Assembly: GCF_022758885.1 (NCBI RefSeq)
Contig: NZ_JALEBH010000002.1
Location: 372,001 to 436,000, forward strand
Reading direction: 5' to 3'
Length of the DNA stretch: 64,000 bases
Source of the DNA: Sphingobium sp. BYY-5
Lineage (GTDB): Bacteria > Pseudomonadota > Alphaproteobacteria > Sphingomonadales > Sphingomonadaceae
Position 1 is the first letter of the stretch. The number at the start of each line of letters is the position of its first letter. Below are positions 9,501-17,486 of this stretch, in pieces. The position numbers and the translations under genes are program-made. The notes beneath the pieces are model-generated. The model was not told the DNA's origin. It was given only the letters and a program-made list of their open reading frames with translations, and did not search any database.

Positions 9501-10161
9501 GGGCAGCGATCAGGTCGATCCCGCGACCGGTCAGTCCTTGTCCGACTATGAGTTCAGCTATCCCACCTGGGATAATGGTCCCGGTTACAAGCGGTCCATC
9601 TGGGAGTTTTCGGCCAAGACCGCCTTCACTTTCCTGCCCTGGTTCCTCAAATATACCGGCGCGGACGTGAATATGTCGATCCTGGGATCGTCGGCGACCA
9701 CCGGGCAGCAGGACCCGCTGACCGGCGACGTCATGGCCCCGCCCAACGAATCCAAGCGCTATACCAACGCCTCGCTCTGGTATGACGACGGCAAGCTCAA
9801 TATGCGCATCGCCTATCAGAAGCGGAGTTCGACCTTCAACTGCATCACGCCCTGCGGCGGCAACAATATCGACATCAACTATCCCGGTGAACAATGGACC
9901 AATGTTCGCCTGGTTGCGCCCGGCTATAATCCCGGCGTGCCGCGCTTCACCGACGCCACGACCTTCATCGATATGAAGATTTCCTACAACATCACGCGCA
10001 ACTTCCAGGTCTATATGGAAGGGCGCAACATGACGCGGGAATCGGCGACCGCATCGACGGGCAGCTATGTGCCTTTCGAAGACGGCACGCCGCGCGTCAT
10101 GCGCCTGTCCTATGGCGGCCGCCGCATCATGGCCGGTATGCGCATCCAGTTCGGCAACTGA
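6556..10161 (+). CDS. TonB-dependent receptor (Xanthomonas/Caulobacter type)
   Basis: A large outer-membrane receptor of 1201 residues. It has a signal peptide (cleavage near A-V-A-Q), a plug domain beginning I-V-V-V-G-S-R and containing the D-S-I-V-A-D-D-I-G-S-F-P-D-R-N-V-N-E-A block characteristic of the polymer-associated Xanthomonas/Caulobacter receptor subfamily, then a 22-strand barrel ending in aromatic-poor R-I-Q-F-G-N. Such receptors import oligosaccharides or other bulky ligands using TonB energy. The start at 6556 follows GGAGAGG; the frame is open to 6418. The preceding 298 nt (6258-6555) hold the promoter, but I see no operator shared with the other loci. Cys pairs in extracellular loops are frequent. 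A patatin lipoprotein follows 168 nt downstream. Confidence 0.9.
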   Translation: MKHRFDVRHTMAATVSWSVLGLGLLSGGQAVAQTIGSSEVRDADIVVVGSRASQQSANNRKKDAKTATDSIVADDIGSFPDRNVNEAISRIPGVALGRNEFGEGESVAVRGNGPDLTRVELDGIGVQSTTGLALGTSGGRSADLRELPAEIVKSVDVVKGSTADMTEGSLGGSVQIKTRTGLDFKKPYFSLRGGAGQNSLGKDWTPDFNGVAARKFFDDRLGVIVSGSYSKIQNNGHGYETTTSNNRGYGRLFDFDQSPEKTFEYNPSTIGTDAADVLFPNSTETPRTLITKAASAQSKAECFDMFPHNPTGTAGQRSQRILEQQSCLNQWNDYTPSLIRNFMNTQTDQRYALDARLDYRLTDNLTIFAKGTMANRKVHDQNRSRNPVTLFGQNINGTFADSATGYPRTRTVSPTAPAGYYLFDGLNNQGNNAVFGNVLNVVPGSVVVDGNHNVTQMTLTNNSVNIDQIENTIDTKTKYGQFGAEYRSDRLEIDAMAGMTQARSSRGDMRTSRNYAYGDATLTLQPNGLWDIALPSNYDDTNPANFVQLNRPACIGGGTAPTCTGQTAVVAGPNGPATPVYTVGQMPLTTPSFGVSYSPQMGESSERIAKLDLAYKTDEFLPFITRVKVGGMYRKNKLDRWGGGGYTASSAVGTFGQPGYVPAVIVPTANVRGTLRACEPTAGSSAAGGLSCNYGFVPSANPNNIRSGVDTLTPADLEALFRRTLENSDSQYFGGLPNRGNLPNAWQGIRTDELFDALGGSQYMNFDCLKTCMGSDGQMYDQPVTRVREEIKNIYAMADFEQRLPWGLVFNGNVGVRGVFAKVSGSALLTLSTIRTTPTFNPADPDNPGGMIVQTFSQNTTLNSSTSDWLPSFNFNLWGFNDSVVLRLYGGKTVARPSMDRLIAGGTCTIDQRTLLDTSGDDIFGCTGRVGNPGLKPFTAWSYNASLEWYPNADTLLSVAYGKLDVKTGNPIAVTRVDRPFAGSDQVDPATGQSLSDYEFSYPTWDNGPGYKRSIWEFSAKTAFTFLPWFLKYTGADVNMSILGSSATTGQQDPLTGDVMAPPNESKRYTNASLWYDDGKLNMRIAYQKRSSTFNCITPCGGNNIDINYPGEQWTNVRLVAPGYNPGVPRFTDATTFIDMKISYNITRNFQVYMEGRNMTRESATASTGSYVPFEDGTPRVMRLSYGGRRIMAGMRIQFGN

Positions 10162-10329
10162 TGCGTGGCCGGCGCGGGGCTTTCGGTTCCGCGCCCGATC
10201 AAGCTGGCAGAGCCATGCCCATTCGTTGGCGCGCGAAAATCCGCATGATCGAAACCATAATGGCCACAACCGGTGGCCGCAGGCTGTCAGCTATGGCATC
10301 GTCCCCCGCAAATGCAGAGGGGGGAATAT

Positions 10330-11643
10330 ATGCGGAAATTCATCGGGCTGATCCTGACATGCATGATGTTGACCGGCTGCGCGACGCGCGGCATGTTGAC
10401 CGTCGACTGCAAGAACTTCGATAATTATCGCGTCAAGCTCGGCAAGACCGCACTCGAAAACGACATCCATAATCTGGCCCAGGACAGCGAACGGCTCGAT
10501 CTTGACGTCTTCCGGGCCGATCTCGCCGAAACCAGCGGAGACGCATTGGACGGCACGGCGCGAGACGAAGCCATCCTGTTGCTCTCCGGCGGCGGGCAAT
10601 GGGGTTCCTATGGCGCCAATTTCCTGCGCACGCTGCATGAGAAGAACAAGCTGCCGGATTTCCGGATCATCACCGGCGTCAGCACCGGCGGCCTCCAGTC
10701 CCTCTTCCTGGCGGTGGGCACGGACGCAGCCTATCAATTGATGACCGACAATTATGCGCCGACCCGCGAGAGCGAAGTGGTGCATCGCAACCCCCAGTTG
10801 CTCGCAATCGTCACAGGATCGATGGCGGGCCTGAAGCCGCTCAAGAAGAAGATCGAACGGTCCTTATGCCCCGATCTCTCCCAACGCTGCTTCATGGATG
10901 CGATCGCCGAAAGCGGACGACATGCCTATATCGGCTTCGTCGAGGCAGAAAGCGGCGATTTCTATTTCGTCGACGCCGTGAAACTGGCCGCGATCAAGGA
11001 TCGCGAGCAGGCCCGCACCTGCCTGACCGGCGCGGCCCTCGCTTCCGCCGCCATGCCGGCCTTCTTCCAGCAGGTGAAGGTCGGAAAGAAGGTCTATTAT
11101 GATGGCGGAGTGCGCCAGTCGGTGTTCGAGGCGCGGATCAACAAGGCTGCGGAGGAACTGACATCGGAACGGGTCGACCGCTATCTGTCGACCCATCCGA
11201 TCAGACCGGAGGCGCTTGCCAACGACCGGCGAAAGGCGTTGTTCGGGTCCGCCCGCCTTCCCATCTTCGTGGTCCGCAATGGGCCGACCACTGCAAAGAT
11301 CGACGAAAAGGCGAACGACACCGGCAATCTCGTCACCAATGCGCTGCGCGCGGAAACCATCATCGTCAATCAGTTGGAGATAATCTCCATCGCCGCCCTG
11401 CGGATCGAAAATCCGGTTGGACCCATCTACCTGACCACTGCCGACGGCTATGACCAGGAGATCATCCGGCCCGATGGCACGAAAGGGCCACGCTGCGAGA
11501 AGCGCGACAGCAATGCTATGTTCGAACCACAGTTCATGCAATGCCTGGCACGCTATGGCCAGGAACAGGGCAGCCGGAACGTGGCGTGGATAGCTTTGCG
11601 CGATCTGGTGCTTCCGTCTTCCGTCCGTGCGGCAACACCTTGA
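10330..11643 (+). CDS. Patatin-like phospholipase lipoprotein
   Basis: A 437-residue lipoprotein with lipobox L-T-G-C (C17), so it is membrane-anchored on the periplasmic side. The patatin domain shows the oxyanion-hole loop G-G-G-Q-W-G, nucleophile elbow G-V-S-T-G with S118, and catalytic D258 in D-G-G; both halves of the Ser-Asp dyad are intact. Patatin enzymes hydrolyse acyl esters of lipids. ATG 10330 gives the lipobox at the usual distance and has GGGGAA upstream. It lies on the same strand as the large TonB receptor and may be co-transcribed. The genes to the right converge on it with a 15-nt gap. Its physiological substrate is not apparent. Confidence 0.85.
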   Translation: MRKFIGLILTCMMLTGCATRGMLTVDCKNFDNYRVKLGKTALENDIHNLAQDSERLDLDVFRADLAETSGDALDGTARDEAILLLSGGGQWGSYGANFLRTLHEKNKLPDFRIITGVSTGGLQSLFLAVGTDAAYQLMTDNYAPTRESEVVHRNPQLLAIVTGSMAGLKPLKKKIERSLCPDLSQRCFMDAIAESGRHAYIGFVEAESGDFYFVDAVKLAAIKDREQARTCLTGAALASAAMPAFFQQVKVGKKVYYDGGVRQSVFEARINKAAEELTSERVDRYLSTHPIRPEALANDRRKALFGSARLPIFVVRNGPTTAKIDEKANDTGNLVTNALRAETIIVNQLEIISIAALRIENPVGPIYLTTADGYDQEIIRPDGTKGPRCEKRDSNAMFEPQFMQCLARYGQEQGSRNVAWIALRDLVLPSSVRAATP

Positions 11644-11658
11644 TAGCAAGAAATGTAA

Positions 11659-13524
11659 TCAGATGTTCCGTCCCTCATCAACCGCCTTGAACCGTTCCTG
11701 GGAGGCAAGACGCACACCGGCATTGGCGGCGCCATAGCCTTCATAGCGCCGCCGCTCGACAAATTCGAAGAAGAAGCGTTTGTGGAAGGCGCGCGTGTAA
11801 AGCTGGTGATAGTCCCCTTCCGCATCCGCGTCATAGAGCATGTTCGTGGCAGCCATTGTCTCGATCGCGCTATCATCGAGACCAAAGCGCGCGGCAAGGT
11901 CATCATAATAATTATCGAAGATTGGCAAAATATCCGCACCATCAGCGATGATCTCGCCAGCTTTTCGGATCAGATCCGGTGTCGCGAAAGCGATATGCTG
12001 ATATCCGCCACCGAAATTATGCTCGACGAAACGGGAAGACAGAGTGCCCATAGCATCGGACGCATTGAGGGTCAGGCGCAAACTGCCATCCGGGGATTGA
12101 AGCGGCTGGCTGAGAACCAGGCCCGACGGATCGATGACGTCGGCCTGCAATGCCTGCTGCAAACCGAAAAGCGACCGCCAATATAATTGCCAGGACAGAT
12201 ATTCCTCGATCCGGACGACAGCCGCCAGATGATCGATCACCAACGGCGCTTCAGGAACCGAAGCGCCGGTCGCCTGAAATTCCCTTGCCCAGATCGAATC
12301 GACTTCCTGTTCAGCCATCAAATAGATGAGACTTCCGCCAATGCCGCGCAACGCCGGCAGCGCAAGATTGTCCGGAGCATCCTGCTCATCTACGGCCTGA
12401 ATGCCAAGATAAGCTGCCCGCGCGGCGACCGCGTCGCGGTCCGGCACAACCAGCCCCACCGCACAGATGGACGGTCCGTGCGTCGTCTGGAAACTATGCC
12501 CGAAACCGGCTCTTTCAGCGTTGACGACCAGATTGACAGAGCCAGCCTGCCATCGCGACACGGCCTTGATCGGATGAACGCCCGTCTTGGCAAAGCCGAT
12601 GGATTGGAACAAAGTTTCCAATGCAGGCGCATCCTGCCGATCGACGGCAAATTCGACAAACTCCGGACGAACATCGACAGGTGCGGCAGGCACGGCAGAG
12701 GGCCTGTCAAGGATGCGGCACGCAGCATCCTCGATATGGCGGAGCGATCGCAAACCATCGGCCGCGATCAGGTCGGCGGACCAGCCGCGGAAGCGATCGT
12801 TGAAAATTTCGAGCGAGAGCGGCCCGTCATAGCCGGTCTTCATGATCTCCACGACATAATCGGCGACGGGCAAGCCGCCTTGTCCTGGGAAGTTGCGATA
12901 GTGACGGCTCCAGTAGAGCAGATCCATGTCCAACCTTGGCGCATCGGCGAGCTGGACGAATGCGATCTTCTCGCCTGGAATGGCGCGGATGCTGTCACTG
13001 GCTATGCCGCGCGAAAGCGAATGGAAGCTGTCCAGGATGATGCCGATATTGGGATGATCGACCGCCTCGACGATAGCCCAGGCATCGCGATGATCGAACA
13101 CATGTCGACCCCAGGCCAGCGCCTCATAGCCGACGATGATGTTGCGCTTGACCGCGCGATCGCCCAGTTCGCGCAGGTCGGCCACGATGCGGTTACGCTC
13201 GCCCAATGCCTGGGGCGAGCAGTTGGAGCAGAGGAGGATGCGGTCGGCGCCTAATTCGCCCATAAGGTCGAACTTCGCTTCAGCCCGGTCCAGCGCCTTT
13301 TGCCGCAGCGCGCCCGGCATCCCTTCGAAATCGCGGAAGGGCTGATAGAGCAGGCAGGCAAGACCCAGATCGTCCATCATCGCGCGCACGGCTTTGGGTC
13401 GCAGCGGCGAAGCGATGAGGTCATTCTCGAAAATCTCGACCCCATCGAACCCGGCGGCGGCCGCCGCCCTGAGCTTGTCCTCCAGCGTGCCGCTGAGGGA
13501 GACTGTGGCGATACCGAACTTCAT
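11659..13524 (-). CDS. quiC: 3-Dehydroshikimate dehydratase fused to VOC domain (QuiC)
   Basis: This 621-residue two-domain enzyme converts 3-dehydroshikimate to protocatechuate, the last step of quinate/shikimate breakdown before ring cleavage. Residues 1 to about 280 form a xylose-isomerase-like TIM barrel in which E134, D165, Q191 and E239 fall at the metal-ligand positions described for the Pseudomonas QuiC enzymes. Residues from about 290 to the end form a vicinal-oxygen-chelate part resembling 4-hydroxyphenylpyruvate dioxygenase, a fusion typical of the proteobacterial form. The start at 13524 has AGGAGG six nt upstream. It follows the quinate/shikimate dehydrogenase gene by 18 nt on the same strand and is the last gene of an operon with the TonB receptor at 17415. 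Cytoplasmic. Confidence 0.9.
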   Translation of the reverse strand: MKFGIATVSLSGTLEDKLRAAAAAGFDGVEIFENDLIASPLRPKAVRAMMDDLGLACLLYQPFRDFEGMPGALRQKALDRAEAKFDLMGELGADRILLCSNCSPQALGERNRIVADLRELGDRAVKRNIIVGYEALAWGRHVFDHRDAWAIVEAVDHPNIGIILDSFHSLSRGIASDSIRAIPGEKIAFVQLADAPRLDMDLLYWSRHYRNFPGQGGLPVADYVVEIMKTGYDGPLSLEIFNDRFRGWSADLIAADGLRSLRHIEDAACRILDRPSAVPAAPVDVRPEFVEFAVDRQDAPALETLFQSIGFAKTGVHPIKAVSRWQAGSVNLVVNAERAGFGHSFQTTHGPSICAVGLVVPDRDAVAARAAYLGIQAVDEQDAPDNLALPALRGIGGSLIYLMAEQEVDSIWAREFQATGASVPEAPLVIDHLAAVVRIEEYLSWQLYWRSLFGLQQALQADVIDPSGLVLSQPLQSPDGSLRLTLNASDAMGTLSSRFVEHNFGGGYQHIAFATPDLIRKAGEIIADGADILPIFDNYYDDLAARFGLDDSAIETMAATNMLYDADAEGDYHQLYTRAFHKRFFFEFVERRRYEGYGAANAGVRLASQERFKAVDEGRNI

Positions 13525-13542
13525 CTGGAACCTCCTGCGCCT

Positions 13543-14430
13543 TCAATCCGCCAGCGCGGCGCGAAAATTGGCGGCCATACGCCGTGGGTCCGCGTGGCGA
13601 CCGGTGAAATGTTCAAACGCGCCGGCAGCCTGATGCACGGTCATACCGCTGCCATCCAGCGTGACGCAGCCCGCCGCCTTCGCTTCGCGGAGCAATTGGG
13701 TCTCCAGCGGGAAATAAACGATGTCCGTCACCCAAAGATCGGGCCGCAGCAGGTCGCGCGGCACCGCCGAGCCGGGATAGCCCACCATGCCGAGCGGCGT
13801 CGCATTGACGATGCCATCCGCTTCGCCAATCCCGCTGGAAAGATCCTGACCCACTATCGCCCTTCCCTCACCATAATAGGAGCACAGCGACACACATAAA
13901 TCCCGCACGCGATCGGTATTCGGATCGAACAGGACAAGCGTCCCCGTATCCATCGTCATCAGGGCATGGGCGGTGGCGGCGCCCGCACCGCCACCGCCCA
14001 TCTGCACGACCTTCCGGAATTGCGACCCGGAAGGCAGCCCAGCACGCAAATTCTCCGCAAAGCCCTGGACATCGGTATTATGTCCGATCCGCCGACCGTC
14101 ACCGAAGACGATAGTGTTGACCGACCCGATCTGCGCCGCTTGCGGCGACAGTTCATCGAGATGCGCGATGACGGCCTGCTTATAGGGGTGGGTGACATTG
14201 ACGCCGGCGAAGCCCGCCAATTGCAGTGCATCGAGCAGGCGGGGTAGATCGCCAGCGTCCATACCTTCCGCCGCCAGATCGAACAGGCGGTAAACCAGCC
14301 GAAATCCCTGCGCATCCGCCTCGCTTTCATGAAGGAAAGGCGAAAGCGATGCCTGGATGTCGCGTCCGATGAGGCCTGTAAGGTAACGCGAAGGGACGGG
14401 GTGGAACTGGGTCAATGTCTTCCAATCCAA
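13543..14430 (-). CDS. qsuD: Quinate/shikimate dehydrogenase, QsuD-like (AroE family)
   Basis: A 295-residue AroE-fold enzyme likely to oxidise quinate to 3-dehydroquinate or shikimate to 3-dehydroshikimate with NAD. The catalytic pair K84 (H-P-Y-K-Q-A) and D120 (N-T-D) is present. The nucleotide loop is G-G-G-G-A-G (145-150), and strand 2 ends in F-D-P-N with Asp169, the acidic residue that favours NAD over NADP, as in corynebacterial QsuD. The similarity to QsuD is also seen in the substrate-side strings and in G-M-T-V-H-Q-A near the C-terminus. The only start compatible with the full N-terminus is TTG at 14430; ATG and GTG are absent upstream. Flanked by the receptor gene (45 nt) and quiC (18 nt), it is catabolic rather than biosynthetic. 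Confidence 0.85.
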   Translation of the reverse strand: MDWKTLTQFHPVPSRYLTGLIGRDIQASLSPFLHESEADAQGFRLVYRLFDLAAEGMDAGDLPRLLDALQLAGFAGVNVTHPYKQAVIAHLDELSPQAAQIGSVNTIVFGDGRRIGHNTDVQGFAENLRAGLPSGSQFRKVVQMGGGGAGAATAHALMTMDTGTLVLFDPNTDRVRDLCVSLCSYYGEGRAIVGQDLSSGIGEADGIVNATPLGMVGYPGSAVPRDLLRPDLWVTDIVYFPLETQLLREAKAAGCVTLDGSGMTVHQAAGAFEHFTGRHADPRRMAANFRAALAD

Positions 14431-14475
14431 AGAGAAGATGAACCGCCCCCGCCCGATGGACGGAGGCGGCGAAGG

Positions 14476-17415
14476 TCAGAATTTGAACTTGGCGCCGACG
14501 TAAAAGGACCGTCCGACCATGTCGTAAGTTCCCGGATCGGTGCCATTTTGCGAACTGGCGACGAAGGGAATGCCCTTGTCGAACAGGTTGGTGATGCCGC
14601 CGCGCAGTTGAAGATTGTCGTTAATGTCCAGTGTCGAGAAGATATCGAACAGATTATAGGGCTTCACCCCCACCTGCTCGGCTGCAGGAGACGTTACTGC
14701 GCTGATGTCGCGCAGCTTGCCCTGGTAACGCCAGCGCAGGCCGACGCCGAAAACATCGGAGCTATAGCCCACGGTAGTCAGCGCCTTCCATTTGGGCAAC
14801 GGACGGCCCGGCGTGCTGGTGCCGACAAAATCCTGCGATGCGGTGCCCGGCAGGGTCTGAACCTTATAATGGTTCAGCCAGCCGATGGCGGAGGAAGCAT
14901 AGATCTTGCCCGAACCATCACCGATGCCGGCATCGGACAGTTTCAGCGACCAGTTGACCTGCACGTCGACGCCATCCGTGTCGAGCGCACCAAGGTTCAG
15001 ATAAGGTTGGGCGATCGCGACCAACTGACCGGTGGGGTCGCGCTGGATCAACTGGCAGAATTCATTGCTGTTCGAATAACCGCTGTTGGACCCGTCCAGA
15101 TTATAGCATTTGGCCAGCACGGTCAGGCCGTTGATGGTCGAGATGACGTTGCGGATCTTGATGTTGTAATAGTCGACCGAGAAGGAGAAGCCTGACAGCC
15201 AAGGTGTCGAGAATTTCGGATTGAAGACGAAGCCGACATTGAAGGTATTCGCCTTTTCCGGGGTCAGCGCATTATTGCCCTGGATGTTGCCGCCAGTTGC
15301 GGTGGTGGCGAACTGATAGGCGTCGATCGCGGCGGCCGGAATGCCCTGCGCCAGACAGAGACCGCGCACTTGCGCCCCATTGATGCCCGTCCGCGCGGTC
15401 GAACGGATGTCGCACGGATCACCGATCGCTGCCGGCGGCGTGCCGATCGCGAGTTGCGATCCGGTGACGGGGGAGAAGAGTTCGCCGATATTGGGCGCGC
15501 GGACTGCGCGCTGATAGCTGCCACGGATCAGCAATGCCTGCACCGGCTGCCAGCGCGCATCGAACTCATAGCTTTTCACGCTGCCGGTCGGATTATAGTC
15601 CGAATAACGGAAGGCGGCGCCCACGCCCAGTTCGTGGAAGAAGGGCGTATCCGACAGCAAGGGCACATCGATCTGCGCCGCAAATTCCTTAACGCTGATC
15701 TCGCCCCGTGCCGGGTTGGAGCCGACCACGGATTCCACATTGTTGGACACCAGGTCCGGGCTGGGATCATATTTATACGTGTTCTTGCGATAGCCAGCGA
15801 GCAAGGCGAGCTGCACCGGCCCGGCCGGCAGGTCGAACAGCGCGCCATTGACCTGACCCTGTGCCTGCGTCTGAGCCAGACGCTCGCGGCTCTGGACGGT
15901 AGCGGTCATATAATTCTGGCATTCCTGCGACAGGCTGGTCGCATTGGTGATGCCGAACGGGTTGAACCCGCCCGCACAAAGCGACGCGCCGCCATCCGCC
16001 GCGTTGAGCAGCGTCTGCACGCGTGACTTGAGCACGGCGTTGAACATCGACTGGCTATGGATCGTCTCGTCATAGGAAACGAAGGCATCAAATTTCCACG
16101 ATCCGCTGATCGTGCCCTTGAGACCGCCCAGATATTGTTGGACCCGGTAATTCTCGTCCCAGCCCTTGTCGCCGATGCCGACATAGCGCCCGCTCCAGCG
16201 GAAGGGTGCAGTCGGATCAGCGCGTGAAGCCAGCAACGTGCGCAGATCGGTGGGGATGTGAGGGTTAGTGACCGGAATGGTGGTGAAGGGCGCAAACTGC
16301 GTCAGGCTGCCGCCACTCTCGGTCGTGACCGTGGAATCAACGTAGAGGAATTGGCCATAAGCGGTCAGCGATTCGGTCAGGTCGAACTCACCCTTGGCGA
16401 AGGCCGACTTGCGTTCGAACGCGTTCAGGATCTGGAGCTGCGGTCCCACCGGCATACGGACATTACCGCCGACCACGGCATAGCCGTCGCTGGTCGGTCC
16501 CTGATAATTGATCGCGCCGGTCTGAGCGAACAGCGACCCATTATTGTTGAAGCCCAGGTTCAAGGTCCGGTTGATCGGGGTCGTCACGCCATATTGGGCA
16601 AACACGCCGTTGAGCGCCGCCTGGCTCGGCAGGTTGAGGGCATCGGGAACGAAAGCGCCTGTGCCAATGAAGGAGGACGGTACCTTGTCCGCAAAGAAAT
16701 CGCGTTGCGAACCGGAGAGCGGATCGCGCTTGCCATAGCTCAGCGCCAGCATCAGCCGACCGCGATCACCGGCGAACTTGGTGCCCAGCGCCAGCGAAGC
16801 GTTGAACTTGCCATAGTCGCCACGGAAGGAATCGCCATTCTGGATGTCGACGCGAACGCCGTCGAAATAACGGTCGGTCTTGAAATTGACCACGCCCGAC
16901 ATCGCGTCCGACCCATAGATGGCCGATGCGCCGCCGGTGATGACGTCGACCGATCCGATGATTGATTCCGGCAGGATGTTGATGTCGACATTGCCGTTAA
17001 TATCCGACAGCGGCAGGCGACGGCCGTCCAGCAGGACAAGGTTGCGGTTGGAACCCAGGCCTCGCAGATTGAGCGTAGCCCGCCCACCCGCGCCCTGGCC
17101 GCCGGTCCCGGCATTGCCCGACGGGGTGAAGCCGGGAAGCTGGTTGAGCGAGTCCTCCAGCGTGATCTGGCCGCTCTGCTGCACCAGTTCGCTGGACACG
17201 GTGACGATCGGGCTGACCGCGACATTGTTGGGACGCGCGATCAGCGATCCGGTGACGACGATGTCGGCAACGGGTGGCTGATCGACGGCGGATGGCGTGG
17301 TGGTGGTGACCGGAGCGGCCTGGTCTTGCGCGATCGCAGGCACGACAAAGCTGCTCAAGGCAAGCGTCGCGAGCGATCCGCCCAGGCGCAGTCGGCTGTT
17401 AAGTGTCGGTGTCAT
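14476..17415 (-). CDS. TonB-dependent receptor of the quinate/chlorogenate locus
   Basis: This 979-residue outer-membrane receptor has a signal peptide (cleaved after V-P-A-I-A-Q), a plug with D-I-V-V-T-G-S-L and the conserved S-A-I-Y-G-S-D-A-M-S-G-V-V-N-F, and a barrel ending in F-Y-V-G-A-K-F-K-F with the terminal Phe required for assembly. ATG 17415 follows GGGAGGATAGA. It is the first gene of the operon receptor - qsuD - quiC, and a perfect 16-base palindrome lies 20 nt upstream of the start. Context suggests uptake of a caffeoylquinate-type ester or quinate conjugate too large for porins. The open frame continues upstream to 18039 through the next gene and is not coding there. Confidence 0.9.
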   Translation of the reverse strand: MTPTLNSRLRLGGSLATLALSSFVVPAIAQDQAAPVTTTTPSAVDQPPVADIVVTGSLIARPNNVAVSPIVTVSSELVQQSGQITLEDSLNQLPGFTPSGNAGTGGQGAGGRATLNLRGLGSNRNLVLLDGRRLPLSDINGNVDINILPESIIGSVDVITGGASAIYGSDAMSGVVNFKTDRYFDGVRVDIQNGDSFRGDYGKFNASLALGTKFAGDRGRLMLALSYGKRDPLSGSQRDFFADKVPSSFIGTGAFVPDALNLPSQAALNGVFAQYGVTTPINRTLNLGFNNNGSLFAQTGAINYQGPTSDGYAVVGGNVRMPVGPQLQILNAFERKSAFAKGEFDLTESLTAYGQFLYVDSTVTTESGGSLTQFAPFTTIPVTNPHIPTDLRTLLASRADPTAPFRWSGRYVGIGDKGWDENYRVQQYLGGLKGTISGSWKFDAFVSYDETIHSQSMFNAVLKSRVQTLLNAADGGASLCAGGFNPFGITNATSLSQECQNYMTATVQSRERLAQTQAQGQVNGALFDLPAGPVQLALLAGYRKNTYKYDPSPDLVSNNVESVVGSNPARGEISVKEFAAQIDVPLLSDTPFFHELGVGAAFRYSDYNPTGSVKSYEFDARWQPVQALLIRGSYQRAVRAPNIGELFSPVTGSQLAIGTPPAAIGDPCDIRSTARTGINGAQVRGLCLAQGIPAAAIDAYQFATTATGGNIQGNNALTPEKANTFNVGFVFNPKFSTPWLSGFSFSVDYYNIKIRNVISTINGLTVLAKCYNLDGSNSGYSNSNEFCQLIQRDPTGQLVAIAQPYLNLGALDTDGVDVQVNWSLKLSDAGIGDGSGKIYASSAIGWLNHYKVQTLPGTASQDFVGTSTPGRPLPKWKALTTVGYSSDVFGVGLRWRYQGKLRDISAVTSPAAEQVGVKPYNLFDIFSTLDINDNLQLRGGITNLFDKGIPFVASSQNGTDPGTYDMVGRSFYVGAKFKF

Positions 17416-17434
17416 TCTATCCTCCCTATTATAA

Positions 17435-17450
17435 TACGAACTAGTTCGTA
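17435..17450. promoter_or_regulatory. TetR-type operator T1 (perfect palindrome)
   Basis: TACGAACTAGTTCGTA is a perfect 16-base palindrome between the MFS gene (stop 17487) and the receptor gene (start 17415). Related copies are at 19320-19335 (12 of 16 identical) and 23075-23090 (13 of 16), each in front of another operon of the same pathway. The TetR gene at 23128-23787 is the obvious candidate binder. Confidence 0.7.
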
Positions 17451-17486
17451 CATTCAATATTATGCGTCGTGCGGTTTTCCGCTTTT

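Noticed and set aside
6949..10269. Long open frames of 453 and 646 codons on the minus strand opposite the large TonB receptor
   Set aside because: They lack signal peptides, known domains and ribosome-binding sites, and are the usual antisense openness of a GC-rich gene. The plus-strand frame is a clear receptor.
13543..14430. Alternative call: biosynthetic NADP-dependent shikimate dehydrogenase AroE
   Set aside because: Asp169 after strand 2, the QsuD-like substrate strings and the operon with quiC and a TonB receptor favour the catabolic NAD enzyme.
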